DNA from: Massilia sp. Root418
GTDB taxonomy: Bacteria; Pseudomonadota; Gammaproteobacteria; Burkholderiales; Burkholderiaceae_D
Length of the DNA stretch: 64,000 nt
Direction: 5' to 3'
NCBI RefSeq assembly: GCF_001425265.1
Contig: NZ_LMEC01000001.1
Coordinates: forward strand, 1,241,353-1,305,352
Position 1 is the stretch's first letter; every line of letters begins with the position of its first letter. A program made the position numbers and the translations under genes. The notes under the pieces are model-generated. The model searched no databases and had not been told where the DNA came from. It saw only the letters and a program-made list of their open reading frames with translations. Shown piece by piece: positions 26,254-34,879 of the stretch.

Positions 26254-27915
26254 CTAAATGTATTCGGCTACGCCGCCCTCGCGGCCTTCCTGCAATTTGT
26301 TGCACGCCATGGCCGTGCTGAGGAAGATGGGGCCGCTCAACTGCCGCAGCAGATCGCTCTCGCGCAAGCGGTCCATCACCGGCCCCTTCACCTCGGCCAA
26401 ATGCATCGTCACGCCGCGAAGGCGCATGCTGGCATTCCATTCCGACAGCGCGAACAGCGCCGTGGTGTCGATCGAGCTGACCGCCGTCATCACCAGCACC
26501 AGGTGGCGCGCGGACGGATGCGAGCGCAGCTCTTCCTCGATGCGCTCGCCCACCGCCTCCACGTTGCCGAAGAACAGGTTGGCGTCGATGCGCAGCACCA
26601 GCACGTCGGCCTGGGTCTCGGCCGGATAGCGTTCGATATTGCGGAAATGCTCGCTGCCGGCGATACGGCCCAGTACCGCGATGTGCGGCCGGCTGGCGCG
26701 CCAGATCAGCGTCCCCATCGAGAGCAGCACGCCCAGCACCACGCCCGCCTCCACGCCCAGCGCCAGCACGCCGGCGGCGGTGGCGGCCCAGGCGGCGGCG
26801 TCGCCCCGGTCATAACGCCAGGCCAGGCGCAGTGTATCGAATTCCAGCATGCCCAGGACCGCCACGATGATGGTGGCGGCCAGGGTGGGCAGCGGCAGCA
26901 GTGCCAGCCAGCCGGTTGGGGCCACCAGCGCCGCTGCCAGCAGGCAGGCGGTGATCACGCTGGCCAGCGGCGTGTTCGCCCCGGCCGAGAAATTGACCGC
27001 AGAACGCGAGATGCTGCCCGTCACCGGGAAGCCGCCGGACACCATACTGGCCACATTCGCCGCCCCCAGCCCGAACAGCTCCTGGTTGCTGACCAGCTTC
27101 TCGTTACGCTTGAGCGCCAGCGTTTGCGCGGCGGACATGCTCATCAGGAAAACGATGAAGCCGATCAGCAGGCCCGGCTGAACCAGCGCGCGCCAATGGC
27201 TGCTGGAGGTCGCCAAATTCAGGCCAGGCAAGCCGGCCGGCACGGCGCCGGTGGTGCGGATGCCCAGCGCCTCCAGGCCCAGCAGCGGCACTGCGGCGGT
27301 GGCGGCCAGCACCACCAGCATGGGCGCCAGGCGGCCGCCCAGGTCGGCGTGCGCAGCGGACAGGCCGCAGCGCCGCAGCAGCACCGCCAGGTAGCGCTTG
27401 CCCAGTATCAGCAGCAACAGCGACACGCCGCCCAGCGCAGCGCTGGGCGCATGGAATGCGGGGAAAGCGGCGCCCAGCAGCGGCTTGACCTGGCCGCCGG
27501 CGATGACGATGGCCGAACCGACGGTGAAGCCGCTCATCACGGGGCGCGAGAAGAAGTTGGCCAGGAAGCCCATGCGCAGCGCGCCGCACACCAGCAGCAC
27601 CACGCCGGCCACCAGCGCCAGCTGCGCCGCCAGCACGCCGTACAGCGCGGAGCCAGCGGGCGCCAGCGGCGCGATCACCGCTGCCGTCATCAGCGACACG
27701 ATAGCCATGGGGCCGACGGACTGCGTCATGCTGCTGCCGAACAGGGCGTAGACCAGGGGCGGCAGGATGCTGGCGTAGATCCCGGCCACCGGCGGCAACC
27801 CGGCCACCAGCGCGTAGGCCATGCCCTGCGGGATCATCATCATCGCCACCACGATGCCGGCGCTGATGTCGCCCGGCAGCATGGCGCGCCGGTATTGCCT
27901 TAGCCAATGCAGCAT
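26254..27915 (-). CDS. SulP family anion transporter with STAS domain
   Basis: 553 aa. The membrane domain (residues about 1-410) has the SulP entry sequence GDISAGIVVAMMMIPQGMAYA and an ASMVSGGFPVTGSISRSAVN segment. The C-terminal STAS domain (about 430-550) includes SSIDTTALFAL. It transports sulfate, bicarbonate or a related anion across the inner membrane; the substrate cannot be told from sequence. Confidence 0.93.
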   Translation of the reverse strand: MLHWLRQYRRAMLPGDISAGIVVAMMMIPQGMAYALVAGLPPVAGIYASILPPLVYALFGSSMTQSVGPMAIVSLMTAAVIAPLAPAGSALYGVLAAQLALVAGVVLLVCGALRMGFLANFFSRPVMSGFTVGSAIVIAGGQVKPLLGAAFPAFHAPSAALGGVSLLLLILGKRYLAVLLRRCGLSAAHADLGGRLAPMLVVLAATAAVPLLGLEALGIRTTGAVPAGLPGLNLATSSSHWRALVQPGLLIGFIVFLMSMSAAQTLALKRNEKLVSNQELFGLGAANVASMVSGGFPVTGSISRSAVNFSAGANTPLASVITACLLAAALVAPTGWLALLPLPTLAATIIVAVLGMLEFDTLRLAWRYDRGDAAAWAATAAGVLALGVEAGVVLGVLLSMGTLIWRASRPHIAVLGRIAGSEHFRNIERYPAETQADVLVLRIDANLFFGNVEAVGERIEEELRSHPSARHLVLVMTAVSSIDTTALFALSEWNASMRLRGVTMHLAEVKGPVMDRLRESDLLRQLSGPIFLSTAMACNKLQEGREGGVAEYI

Positions 27916-28129
27916 TGCTCTGTCCGTCTTGAAAATATGCGCAGCCTACCATACGGCTAGCGTATATGGATATAAGGAAAACAGATATGACAGCTGTACG
28001 CTGGGGCCTGCCCCGGTCGGGCTTGCCCCGATTTCACTCCACTCGATCGCGGTTTCGTCGCAAACGGCTGGCCCCGAGTGCGGCGGGGCGGCACGATGGC
28101 TTCATTCAAGCAAACAACGGGAGCACATC

Positions 28130-28648
28130 ATGCTGCAACAAGTACTGTCACATACACCGACCTACGTCTGGGCCATCCTCGCCTTCCTGGCCTATCGCGG
28201 CGTAGCGGCCAGCAAGGACCGGGTGGTCACTTACCGCAGCGTGTTCATTATCCCGGCGGTGATGCTGGCGCTGGGACTGAACAGCGTGGCGAACGGTTTT
28301 GGTCTCGCCACGCCGGCCGGGGCCGCCTGGCTGGCCGGCGCATTGGCGGGCGTCGCGCTGGCCTGGACCTGGGCGGGCGGCAACGGCACGCGCGCCGTTG
28401 ACCACGCCGCCGGCACCGTCACGCAGCGCGGCAGCTGGTTGCCGCTGGCGCTGATGATGGCCGTGTTCTGCTGCAAATATGTCGTTGGCGCAGCACTGGC
28501 GGTGCAGCCTGCGCTGAGCGGCGACATGCGCTTTGCCGTGCCGGCCTGTGTCGCGTTCGGCCTGTTCAATGGCATCTTCCTGGGCCGCCTGCTGCGCACC
28601 GCAGCGGCATGGCAGGCGCTGCGCCCGGTGGCGGCGAGCGCTGCCTGA
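28130..28648 (+). CDS. Small multipass membrane protein (DUF6622-like)
   Basis: 172 aa with four to five hydrophobic segments (PTYVWAILAFLAYRGV at the start). I recall similar proteins labelled DUF6622, but function is unknown. The ATG at 28130 has GGGAG 8 nt upstream; the longer open frame is not used. The 213 bp between it and the divergent SulP gene hold an ATACG-GCTAG-CGTAT palindrome near 27953-27967 and a GGGGCCTGCCCC-rich stretch, nothing else recognised. Confidence 0.8.
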   Translation: MLQQVLSHTPTYVWAILAFLAYRGVAASKDRVVTYRSVFIIPAVMLALGLNSVANGFGLATPAGAAWLAGALAGVALAWTWAGGNGTRAVDHAAGTVTQRGSWLPLALMMAVFCCKYVVGAALAVQPALSGDMRFAVPACVAFGLFNGIFLGRLLRTAAAWQALRPVAASAA

Positions 28649-28665
28649 CACCAGGCGGCCAGCCT

Positions 28666-29238
28666 CTAGCGGCCCCGTTCCAGCGCGGCGACCACCGCCG
28701 CCAGCACCTCCTCGGACTGCGCCGGGTCCGCCATCACCCGGGACAACAGCAGTCCGCCCACCATGCTGGCGTAATCGGCGATTGCCTGCTGGCGTTTGGC
28801 GGCAGCGTCGGCACCCGGCTCCAGTTCGGCCAGCAGCTTCAGCTGGGCCTGCACGCCGTCCGACATTGCCTTGCGCACTTCCGGCCCGGCGCGCGCCACG
28901 TCCGTACCCAGGGTGCTGACCGCGCAGCCCCTGCCCGGACCGTCGCGGTGCGCCGCCGACAGGTAGGACTCGGCAATGGCCGCCACCGGCCGTGCCGGCG
29001 CACTGTCAGCCAGCTTGCGCCACTTCATCACCGACTTTTCCAGCGCCTTGCCAGTCGCCTCGGCCAGCAGCAGCTCCTTGGACGCGAAATGCCCGTAAAA
29101 GCCGCCATGGGTCAGCCCCGCCCCCTTCATCAAATCCGCCACGCCGATACCGTCGAAGCCCTTCTCACGGAACAGCTTGGCTGCCGTCTCGACTATCCGT
29201 TCGCGGTTCAATGCCGCCTGTTCCCTGCTCACCTTCAT
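28666..29238 (-). CDS. TetR/AcrR family regulator
   Basis: 190 aa from the ATG at 29238, which has AAGGAG 6 nt upstream. The TetR HTH is at about 10-56 (GIGVADLMKGAGLTHGGFYGHF), and the C-terminal domain carries a GRGCAVSTLG segment seen in the AcrR-like group. Divergent from a thiolase gene with an operator-like palindrome between them, so it probably represses that gene. Confidence 0.92.
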   Translation of the reverse strand: MKVSREQAALNRERIVETAAKLFREKGFDGIGVADLMKGAGLTHGGFYGHFASKELLLAEATGKALEKSVMKWRKLADSAPARPVAAIAESYLSAAHRDGPGRGCAVSTLGTDVARAGPEVRKAMSDGVQAQLKLLAELEPGADAAAKRQQAIADYASMVGGLLLSRVMADPAQSEEVLAAVVAALERGR

Positions 29239-29264
29239 GCCGCTCTCCTTCCGCAAAGTTCTGC

Positions 29265-29294
29265 TTGACATTATACATTATGGACGTAATATAT
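29265..29294 (+). promoter_or_regulatory. Thiolase promoter overlapped by a TetR-type operator
   Basis: TTGACA (29265-29270), a 16-nt spacer and TAATAT (29287-29292) form a good sigma-70 promoter pointing to the thiolase gene. ATACATTA-TGGACG-TAATATAT (29273-29294) is an inverted repeat with one mismatch per arm that covers the spacer and -10, the expected place for a repressor. Confidence 0.65.
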
Positions 29295-29386
29295 TCGACA
29301 TTGATGACGACTGTCATTTAAGTTACCGAGGCGCTGCGCCGGCCGGGCTGCTGTGCGCCACATCCCCACCGCGTGAAAGGAATCAC

Positions 29387-30520
29387 ATGAAAGCCGTCAT
29401 CAGCGCGTATGCGCGCTCCCCCTTCCATTTCGCCAGGAAAGGCAAACTGGCCGACACCCGGCCCGACGATCTCGCCGCCCAAGTGGTCCGGGGCCTGATG
29501 CAGCGCACCGGGCTCGATCCCGCGCTGCTGGACGATGTGATACTCGGCTGCGCCTACCCCGAATCGTCGCAAGGCAACAACCTGGCGCGCGTGGTGTCCC
29601 TGCTGGCGGGCTTCCCGTTCGAGGTGCCGGGCATGACGGTGAACCGCTTCTGCGGCTCATCCATGTCCGCCATTCACATCGCCGCCGCGCAAATCGAAGC
29701 GGGGCTGGGCGAAGCCTACCTGTGCGTGGGGGTGGAATCGATGACCATGGTGCCGCAGGGCGGCTTCAACTTCTCGCCCAACCCACAGTTGCTGGCGCAC
29801 AGCGACACCTACATCAGCATGGGCAACACTGCAGAGAATGTGGCCAGCCGCTACGGTGTGACGCGCGCGGACCAGGAACGCATGGCCTACGAATCGCACC
29901 GCAAGGCAGCCACGGCACGCGAATCCGGCCTGCTGGCCGACGAGATCGTGCCGGCGCGCACGGCCGGCGGCGAGCTGGTCAGCGAAGACGGCTGCATCCG
30001 GCCCGGCACCTCGCTGGAGGCGCTGGCCGGGCTGAAGCCGGTGTTCCGCGAGGACGGCGTGGTGACGGCGGGCACCTCCTCGCCGCTGACGGACGGTGCC
30101 TCGGCCGTGCTGGTGACCAGCGAAGCGTTCGCGCGCAAGCACGGGCTCAAGCCGAGCGCACGCATTATCGGCATGGCGTCGGCGGGCGTGGACCCGGCGG
30201 TGATGGGCATCGGGCCCGTACCGGCCACGCGCAAGGCCCTGGCGCAGGCCGGCATCACGGCCGGGCAGCTGGACGTGGCGGAAATTAACGAAGCGTTCGC
30301 CTCGCAGGCCCTGGCCAGCGTGCGCGAACTCGGGATCGATCCGGCGATCGTCAATATCGACGGCGGCGGCATGGCCATCGGCCACCCGCTGGGCGCCACC
30401 GGCGCGCGCATCACCGGCAAGGCCGCGGCGCTGCTGGCGCGCCAGCGAGGCCGCTACGCGCTGGCCACCCAATGCGTCGGCGGCGGCCAAGGCGTCGCCA
30501 CCGTCCTCGAAGCGCTCTAA
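29387..30520 (+). CDS. Acetyl-CoA acyltransferase (thiolase)
   Basis: 377 aa. Thiolase catalytic residues are intact: Cys89 in NRFCGSSMSAI, His333 in GHPLGATGAR and Cys363 in QCVGGGQG. It cleaves 3-ketoacyl-CoA or condenses acyl-CoA. It is somewhat shorter than the common 390-residue form. GAAAGGA precedes the ATG. No fadB-like partner is adjacent; regulation by the divergent TetR is likely. Confidence 0.92.
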   Translation: MKAVISAYARSPFHFARKGKLADTRPDDLAAQVVRGLMQRTGLDPALLDDVILGCAYPESSQGNNLARVVSLLAGFPFEVPGMTVNRFCGSSMSAIHIAAAQIEAGLGEAYLCVGVESMTMVPQGGFNFSPNPQLLAHSDTYISMGNTAENVASRYGVTRADQERMAYESHRKAATARESGLLADEIVPARTAGGELVSEDGCIRPGTSLEALAGLKPVFREDGVVTAGTSSPLTDGASAVLVTSEAFARKHGLKPSARIIGMASAGVDPAVMGIGPVPATRKALAQAGITAGQLDVAEINEAFASQALASVRELGIDPAIVNIDGGGMAIGHPLGATGARITGKAAALLARQRGRYALATQCVGGGQGVATVLEAL

Positions 30521-30526
30521 GCAAGC

Positions 30527-30595
30527 CAGCCTGAGCCGCATTTAGCCCTACTTCGGGGTCAGACCCCGAAGTAGGGCTAAATGCGGCTCAGGCTG
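30527..30595. repeat. Long perfect palindrome, copy 1 (GGGGTC-A-GACCCC core)
   Basis: Two 34-bp arms that are exact reverse complements flank a single A at 30561. Arm landmarks are TGAGCCGCATTTAG, CCCTACTTC and the GGGGTC core. It begins just after the thiolase stop, between convergent genes. There is no T-tract, so it is not a textbook terminator, though it would stop RNA or protect 3' ends in both directions. It shares core and ends with the second copy at 30694-30744. Confidence 0.9.
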
Positions 30596-30693
30596 CTTAT
30601 AGGAATACCGGAGGCGGGGTCAGACATGGCTGCCGGACCGGTAGGCGCTTTCCCAACCGGTCGCCCCTCTCCCAGGGGCGGCATGCGAGCTGA

Positions 30694-30744
30694 GCCGCAT
30701 TTCCCCCACTTCGGGGTCTGACCCCGAAGTGGGGGAAATGCGGC
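30694..30744. repeat. Long perfect palindrome, copy 2 (GGGGTC-T-GACCCC core)
   Basis: Two 25-bp complementary arms flank a T at 30719. Outer GCCGCATTT and inner ACTTCGGGGTC match copy 1, but the segment between them is CCCCC instead of AGCCCT, with the other arm changed to match. A third half-core, GGGGTCAGAC, lies at about 30617-30626 between the copies. The element ends 16 bp before the GGDEF gene stop. Confidence 0.88.
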
Positions 30745-30759
30745 AGAGGCTGCTTAAGC

Positions 30760-32244
30760 TTAGGAGGCCATGGCGAGTTCGACGCAGTTGCGGCCGGCGC
30801 GCTTGGCGCGGTGCAGCGCGGCGTCCAGGCGTTCGAGCAGCGTGGCGGCGCCTTCTTCCGGACCGGCTTGCGCTACGCCTAAACTGATGGTTACCGTGTC
30901 GCAGCCCGGCAGTTCGGTGCCGGCAATGGTCTCGCGCAGCTTTTCGGCCAGCTTTAGCGCATCGATGGCGGCCGTATGGGTGGCGATGATGAGGAATTCT
31001 TCGCCCCGCATGCGCACCAGAATGTCGGATGTGCGCAGCCGCGCTTGCACGGTCTGCGCGACCGTCCGCAGGGCCTGGTCGCCGCAGGGGTAGCCGTAGA
31101 TGTCGTTGACGGAACGGAAGTTGTCGATGTCGAAAGCGATCACGCCCAGCGGCATGCCGTAGCGCCGCGCGCGGCGCATTTCGTTGTCCAGCTCGGCCTC
31201 GCCGTGGCGCCGGTTGAAGGCGCCGGTCAGCGCGTCGACCGTGGTGATCTGGGTCAGCTTGCCGGCCAGGGCATCGTTCTGGTGCTTGAGCTCGCTCATC
31301 GCGATGCCGAAGCTGATGAATTGCGCCAGGCTGCCCAGGCCCGCAAACTGCTCGCGCGAGAAACAGACGTGGCGGTCGAACATCAGGCTGACCGCGCCCT
31401 GCACCGGCCCGCCCGCTTCGCTGCGCAGCGGCAGCGCCAGCACCATGCGCACGCCCTTGTCGTGCAAGCCCATCGCCAGTTCGGGGTCGCCGGCTTTCTC
31501 GGGGGCGTCCAGCAGCACCATGTCGCCACTGCCTACCGCCATCAGCGGCGGGAAGCTGTCGAACAGCGGCGACTGCAGCAGCCGCTCGCTACGCTGCAGC
31601 AGCCTGGCCATGTCCAGCCCGTTGCGCGATTCCTGCGCCGTGAGCACCAGGTTGCCGCGCTCCTGCATGTGGAACAACGCCGCGTGCCGCACGCCGGGGA
31701 AGCTGCACAGCGCGCTGCAGACGCGCGCCGCCATCTGGCCCAACTCGTCCATGCTGATCAGGGCCCGCTGCACGGCGCGCTGGATGGCCAGCAGGTCGCG
31801 CAGCTCTTTCTCTTTGTCCAGCAGGGTCTGCTGCGCCGCAGCCGCCGCGTCCAGCGGCGCGGTCAGCGATTGGCTGACGGATTGCTGCAGGTCTACGCTT
31901 AACAGCGGGCTGATGCGATACGCCAGCGGCCCCGCGCCCATCAGCTCGGGCAGCCAGGACGTGTTGCCGTAGGGGCATAACACCAGCACCGGCGCCCCCT
32001 GGCGGGCGCGGATCATGGCACTGGCCGCAGCCAAGTCGCCGTGGTCGTCGAAGCCGTCCAGGTCCAGCACCAGTAGGTCGACCGGGTGGCGTGCCAGCAT
32101 GGCGGTGGCGCCGTCGAAGGTGTCCGTCAGCAGCAGCCGGTTGAACAGCTCGCCGCAGCTGGCCTGGAACTCGCCCCGCCTTTCACCGGCCAGGTTGAGA
32201 AATAGCCCTACCCGCCGGGCGTGGCTGTCGATGTCTGCGGTCAT
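30760..32244 (-). CDS. GAF-GGDEF protein with RGEEF active-site variant
   Basis: 494 aa from the ATG at 32244 (GGGGA 7 nt upstream). Residues about 1-125 form a receiver-like fold without a clear phosphoacceptor (LLVLDLDGFDD), then a coiled linker, a GAF domain (about 150-320) and a GGDEF domain (about 330-490). The signature loop reads VRMRGEEFLI: the first Gly of GGEEF is Arg. The RxxD inhibitory site (RTSD) is intact at the correct distance. Some variants with a changed first residue still make c-di-GMP, so activity is open. Confidence 0.88.
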   Translation of the reverse strand: MTADIDSHARRVGLFLNLAGERRGEFQASCGELFNRLLLTDTFDGATAMLARHPVDLLVLDLDGFDDHGDLAAASAMIRARQGAPVLVLCPYGNTSWLPELMGAGPLAYRISPLLSVDLQQSVSQSLTAPLDAAAAAQQTLLDKEKELRDLLAIQRAVQRALISMDELGQMAARVCSALCSFPGVRHAALFHMQERGNLVLTAQESRNGLDMARLLQRSERLLQSPLFDSFPPLMAVGSGDMVLLDAPEKAGDPELAMGLHDKGVRMVLALPLRSEAGGPVQGAVSLMFDRHVCFSREQFAGLGSLAQFISFGIAMSELKHQNDALAGKLTQITTVDALTGAFNRRHGEAELDNEMRRARRYGMPLGVIAFDIDNFRSVNDIYGYPCGDQALRTVAQTVQARLRTSDILVRMRGEEFLIIATHTAAIDALKLAEKLRETIAGTELPGCDTVTISLGVAQAGPEEGAATLLERLDAALHRAKRAGRNCVELAMAS

Positions 32245-32415
32245 GAGATATCCCCGATTATTCTTATAGGTCCTCATACAGTTTGCCATAAAGTTCACAA
32301 TTAGCAACGTAATAGCTGGCCCCAGGGCTTAAAAATCCGGATTTATGTGTGAAACCGCACTGTCATCAGCGCACGCGGCTTGAATACTGGCGGCTTGTGA
32401 TTGAAGGAGAGCGTT

Positions 32416-33402
32416 ATGCCAAATTCAGGAAACCAATCGGCGGAATCCGCCGCCAGCATGCAGCGCGAGGTGCAGCAGGAACAGGATCAGCGCGACCAGG
32501 CTCAAGGCCAACAAAAGGAAAGCAAGGACGCGGTGCAGACCGGGCGCCATGACCAGCCCAGCCCGCCCCTGCCGAAACAGCATCTGGAAAAACCCGGCAG
32601 CGAAGCGGACATGGAACTGAAGCCGCGCTTCCTGGCGCCGGACTATTGCGGCAGCGGCAAGCTGAGCGGTATGGCGGCCATCATCACCGGCGGCGACTCC
32701 GGCATCGGCCGCTCGGTGGCGGTGCTGTATGCGCGCGAGGGCGCGGACGTGGCCATCGTCTATCTCGACGAACACGAGGACGCCGCAGAAACCAAGCGCT
32801 ACGTGGAAGCCGAAGGCCAGAGCTGCCTGCTGCTGCCGGGCGACGTGCGCGATCCAGAGTTCTGCCGCCGCGCCGTGGAACAGACCATCCAGCAGTTCGG
32901 CCACATTGACATCCTGGTCAACAACGCGGCCTTCCAGGAGCACGCCGGTTCGCTCAGCGAGCTGTCCGAAGAGCGCTTCGACCTCACCATGAAGACCAAT
33001 ATCTACGGCTACTTCCACATGGCCAAGGCGGTGGAGCCGCACCTGCAGCGCGGCGGGTCCATCATCAATACCGGCTCGGTGACCGGCCTGCAAGGCTCGG
33101 CCCACCTGCTGGACTATTCCACCACCAAGGGCGCCATCCACGCCTTCACGATGTCGCTGGCGTCCAATCTGCTGGACAAGGGCATCCGCGTGAACGCGGT
33201 GGCGCCGGGGCCGGTGTGGACGCCGCTCAACCCGGCCGATCAGCCGCCCGAGAAGATCGCGCAATTCGGCGCCTCCACCGACATGAAGCGGCCCGCGCAG
33301 CCTGAAGAGCTGTCGCCGGCCTACGTGTTCCTGGCCGCGCCCAGCTGCTCCAGCTACATCACGGGCATCGTGCTGCCGGTGACCGGCAGCGTCGGCGGAT
33401 AA
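32416..33402 (+). CDS. Short-chain dehydrogenase/reductase (YghA-like)
   Basis: 328 aa. A Gln/Glu-rich disordered tail of about 50 residues precedes the SDR core with TGGDSGIGRS (cofactor), LVNNAAFQ and the catalytic YSTTKGA. The long N-terminus and the PKQHLEKPGSEADMELKPRF segment resemble YghA/YhdF-type oxidoreductases of general stress regulons. Start at 32416 has AAGGAG. Only 14 nt separate it from ku, so the two are probably one operon. Confidence 0.9.
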   Translation: MPNSGNQSAESAASMQREVQQEQDQRDQAQGQQKESKDAVQTGRHDQPSPPLPKQHLEKPGSEADMELKPRFLAPDYCGSGKLSGMAAIITGGDSGIGRSVAVLYAREGADVAIVYLDEHEDAAETKRYVEAEGQSCLLLPGDVRDPEFCRRAVEQTIQQFGHIDILVNNAAFQEHAGSLSELSEERFDLTMKTNIYGYFHMAKAVEPHLQRGGSIINTGSVTGLQGSAHLLDYSTTKGAIHAFTMSLASNLLDKGIRVNAVAPGPVWTPLNPADQPPEKIAQFGASTDMKRPAQPEELSPAYVFLAAPSCSSYITGIVLPVTGSVGG

Positions 33403-33416
33403 GGGAGGATGGCGCC

Positions 33417-34466
33417 ATGGCACGCTCATTGTGGAAAGGCGCCATCAGCTTCGGCCTGGTGCATATCCCGGTTGAAATGCACACGGCCGTGCAGTCGCAC
33501 GACCTGGACCTGACCATGCTCGACAAGCGCGACTTTTCCCCCATCGGTTTCAAGCGCTACAACAAGAGCACCGGCAAGGACGTCACCTGGGACAACATCA
33601 TCAAGGGCTACGAGTACAAGGACGGCGAGTACGTGGTGCTGTCGGACGAGGACCTGCGCCAGGCCAACGTGGAGGCCACCCAGACCATCGATATCCTGGC
33701 CTTCGTGGACGCCGCCGACGTGCCGCTGACCTACTACGAAACGCCCTACTATCTCGCGCCCGGGCGCGGCGGCGACAAGGTGTATGCGCTGCTGCGCGAG
33801 ACCCTGCGCAAGGCCGGACGCATCGCCATTGCCACCGTGGTGATACGCGTGCGCCAGCACTTGTGCGCGCTGGTGTGCGTGGACGACAGCATCATCCTCA
33901 ACACCCTGCGCTTCGCGGAGGAGATCCGCAGCACGGAAGACCTGAAGCTGCCGCCCAAGTCGATGAAGTCGGCCGGCATCTCGGACAAGGAGCTGCAGAT
34001 GGCCTTGTCGCTGGTGGAGGGCATGACCGAGGAATGGCATCCGGAGCAGTACCACGACACTTACAAGAACGATGTGCTGGCCCTGGTGGAGAAGAAGGTC
34101 AAGGCCAGGCAGACCAAGTCGATCACGGTGGCGGCGCCCGAGAAGAAGGAAGCGGCCAGCAGCAATGTGGTGGACCTGGTGGCGCTGCTCAAGCAAAGCC
34201 TGGGCGGGGCGGGCAAGGGAAAAGGCAAGGCAGCCGAGCCGGAGGAGGCGCAGGAGCCGCAGGAGGCGGAGGAATCCGAGGACGAAGAAGAAGCCGCTCC
34301 ACGCGCGCGCAAACCGGCAGCAAGCAAGGCCGGCGCCAGCAAGGCCCGGCCCGCCAGGGCCGCAGCCAAACCGGCGGCCAAAACCGCCTCCAAGACTGCC
34401 GCCAAGACCGCAGAGAAAGCGAAACCGCGCAGCACCGCCACGCCTGCGCGCCGCAAGGCCGCCTGA
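33417..34466 (+). CDS. ku: Non-homologous end-joining protein Ku
   Basis: 349 aa. The Ku core (residues about 1-255) begins ARSLWKGAISFGLVHIPVE and forms the ring that holds DNA ends and recruits LigD. The C-terminus is unusually long: an acidic stretch (EPEEAQEPQEAEESEDEEEA) followed by an Ala/Lys/Pro-rich histone-H1-like tail (AAKPAAKTASKTAAKTAEKA) that probably binds DNA. ligD lies on the other strand 400 bp away, beyond the RraB-like gene. Confidence 0.96.
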   Translation: MARSLWKGAISFGLVHIPVEMHTAVQSHDLDLTMLDKRDFSPIGFKRYNKSTGKDVTWDNIIKGYEYKDGEYVVLSDEDLRQANVEATQTIDILAFVDAADVPLTYYETPYYLAPGRGGDKVYALLRETLRKAGRIAIATVVIRVRQHLCALVCVDDSIILNTLRFAEEIRSTEDLKLPPKSMKSAGISDKELQMALSLVEGMTEEWHPEQYHDTYKNDVLALVEKKVKARQTKSITVAAPEKKEAASSNVVDLVALLKQSLGGAGKGKGKAAEPEEAQEPQEAEESEDEEEAAPRARKPAASKAGASKARPARAAAKPAAKTASKTAAKTAEKAKPRSTATPARRKAA

Positions 34467-34479
34467 AACGCGTAACGGC

Positions 34480-34836
34480 CTATTCCGGCAAGGCGCACTG
34501 CGACACGCAGCCCCAGCCGTCGTTGCGGCCGCCGAACAGCTTGGCGGCCTTGGCCAGCTCTTCCTCGTAGCCCGTGATGTTTTCGTGGGTGGGCACCATG
34601 AAGGGATGCGCTTGCACCTGCCACGGCAGTTCCGCGTTGCCCTCGTAGGGCGCAAAGGAGACTTTCTGCCCGTCGCGCAGGAGCTGGGTGGCGAATTTCA
34701 GGGCGCCCTCTTCGGATGGAAAAATGACCGAGAAATCCATTTCCCTGGGAATTTCAAGGTCGTCTCCGTCCTGGTCCATGCCCCAGAGCACGCCGCCGTT
34801 TTCATCGTCCGGAAATTGGGAATAGTCGCGTAACAT
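34480..34836 (-). CDS. RraB-like protein (ribonuclease E inhibitor family)
   Basis: 118 aa from the ATG at 34836, with GGAGG 6 nt upstream. Acidic N-terminus, then FAPYEGNAELPWQVQAH and AAKLFGGRNDGWGC near the end, in keeping with RraB-domain proteins. RraB of Escherichia coli binds RNase E; whether this one does is unknown. It sits between convergent ku and ligD on the ligD strand, 44 nt after the ligD stop. Confidence 0.7.
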   Translation of the reverse strand: MLRDYSQFPDDENGGVLWGMDQDGDDLEIPREMDFSVIFPSEEGALKFATQLLRDGQKVSFAPYEGNAELPWQVQAHPFMVPTHENITGYEEELAKAAKLFGGRNDGWGCVSQCALPE

Positions 34837-34879
34837 TTTTTCCTCCGCAGGGTAAGACAAACTGAATACCAGCCAGCTG

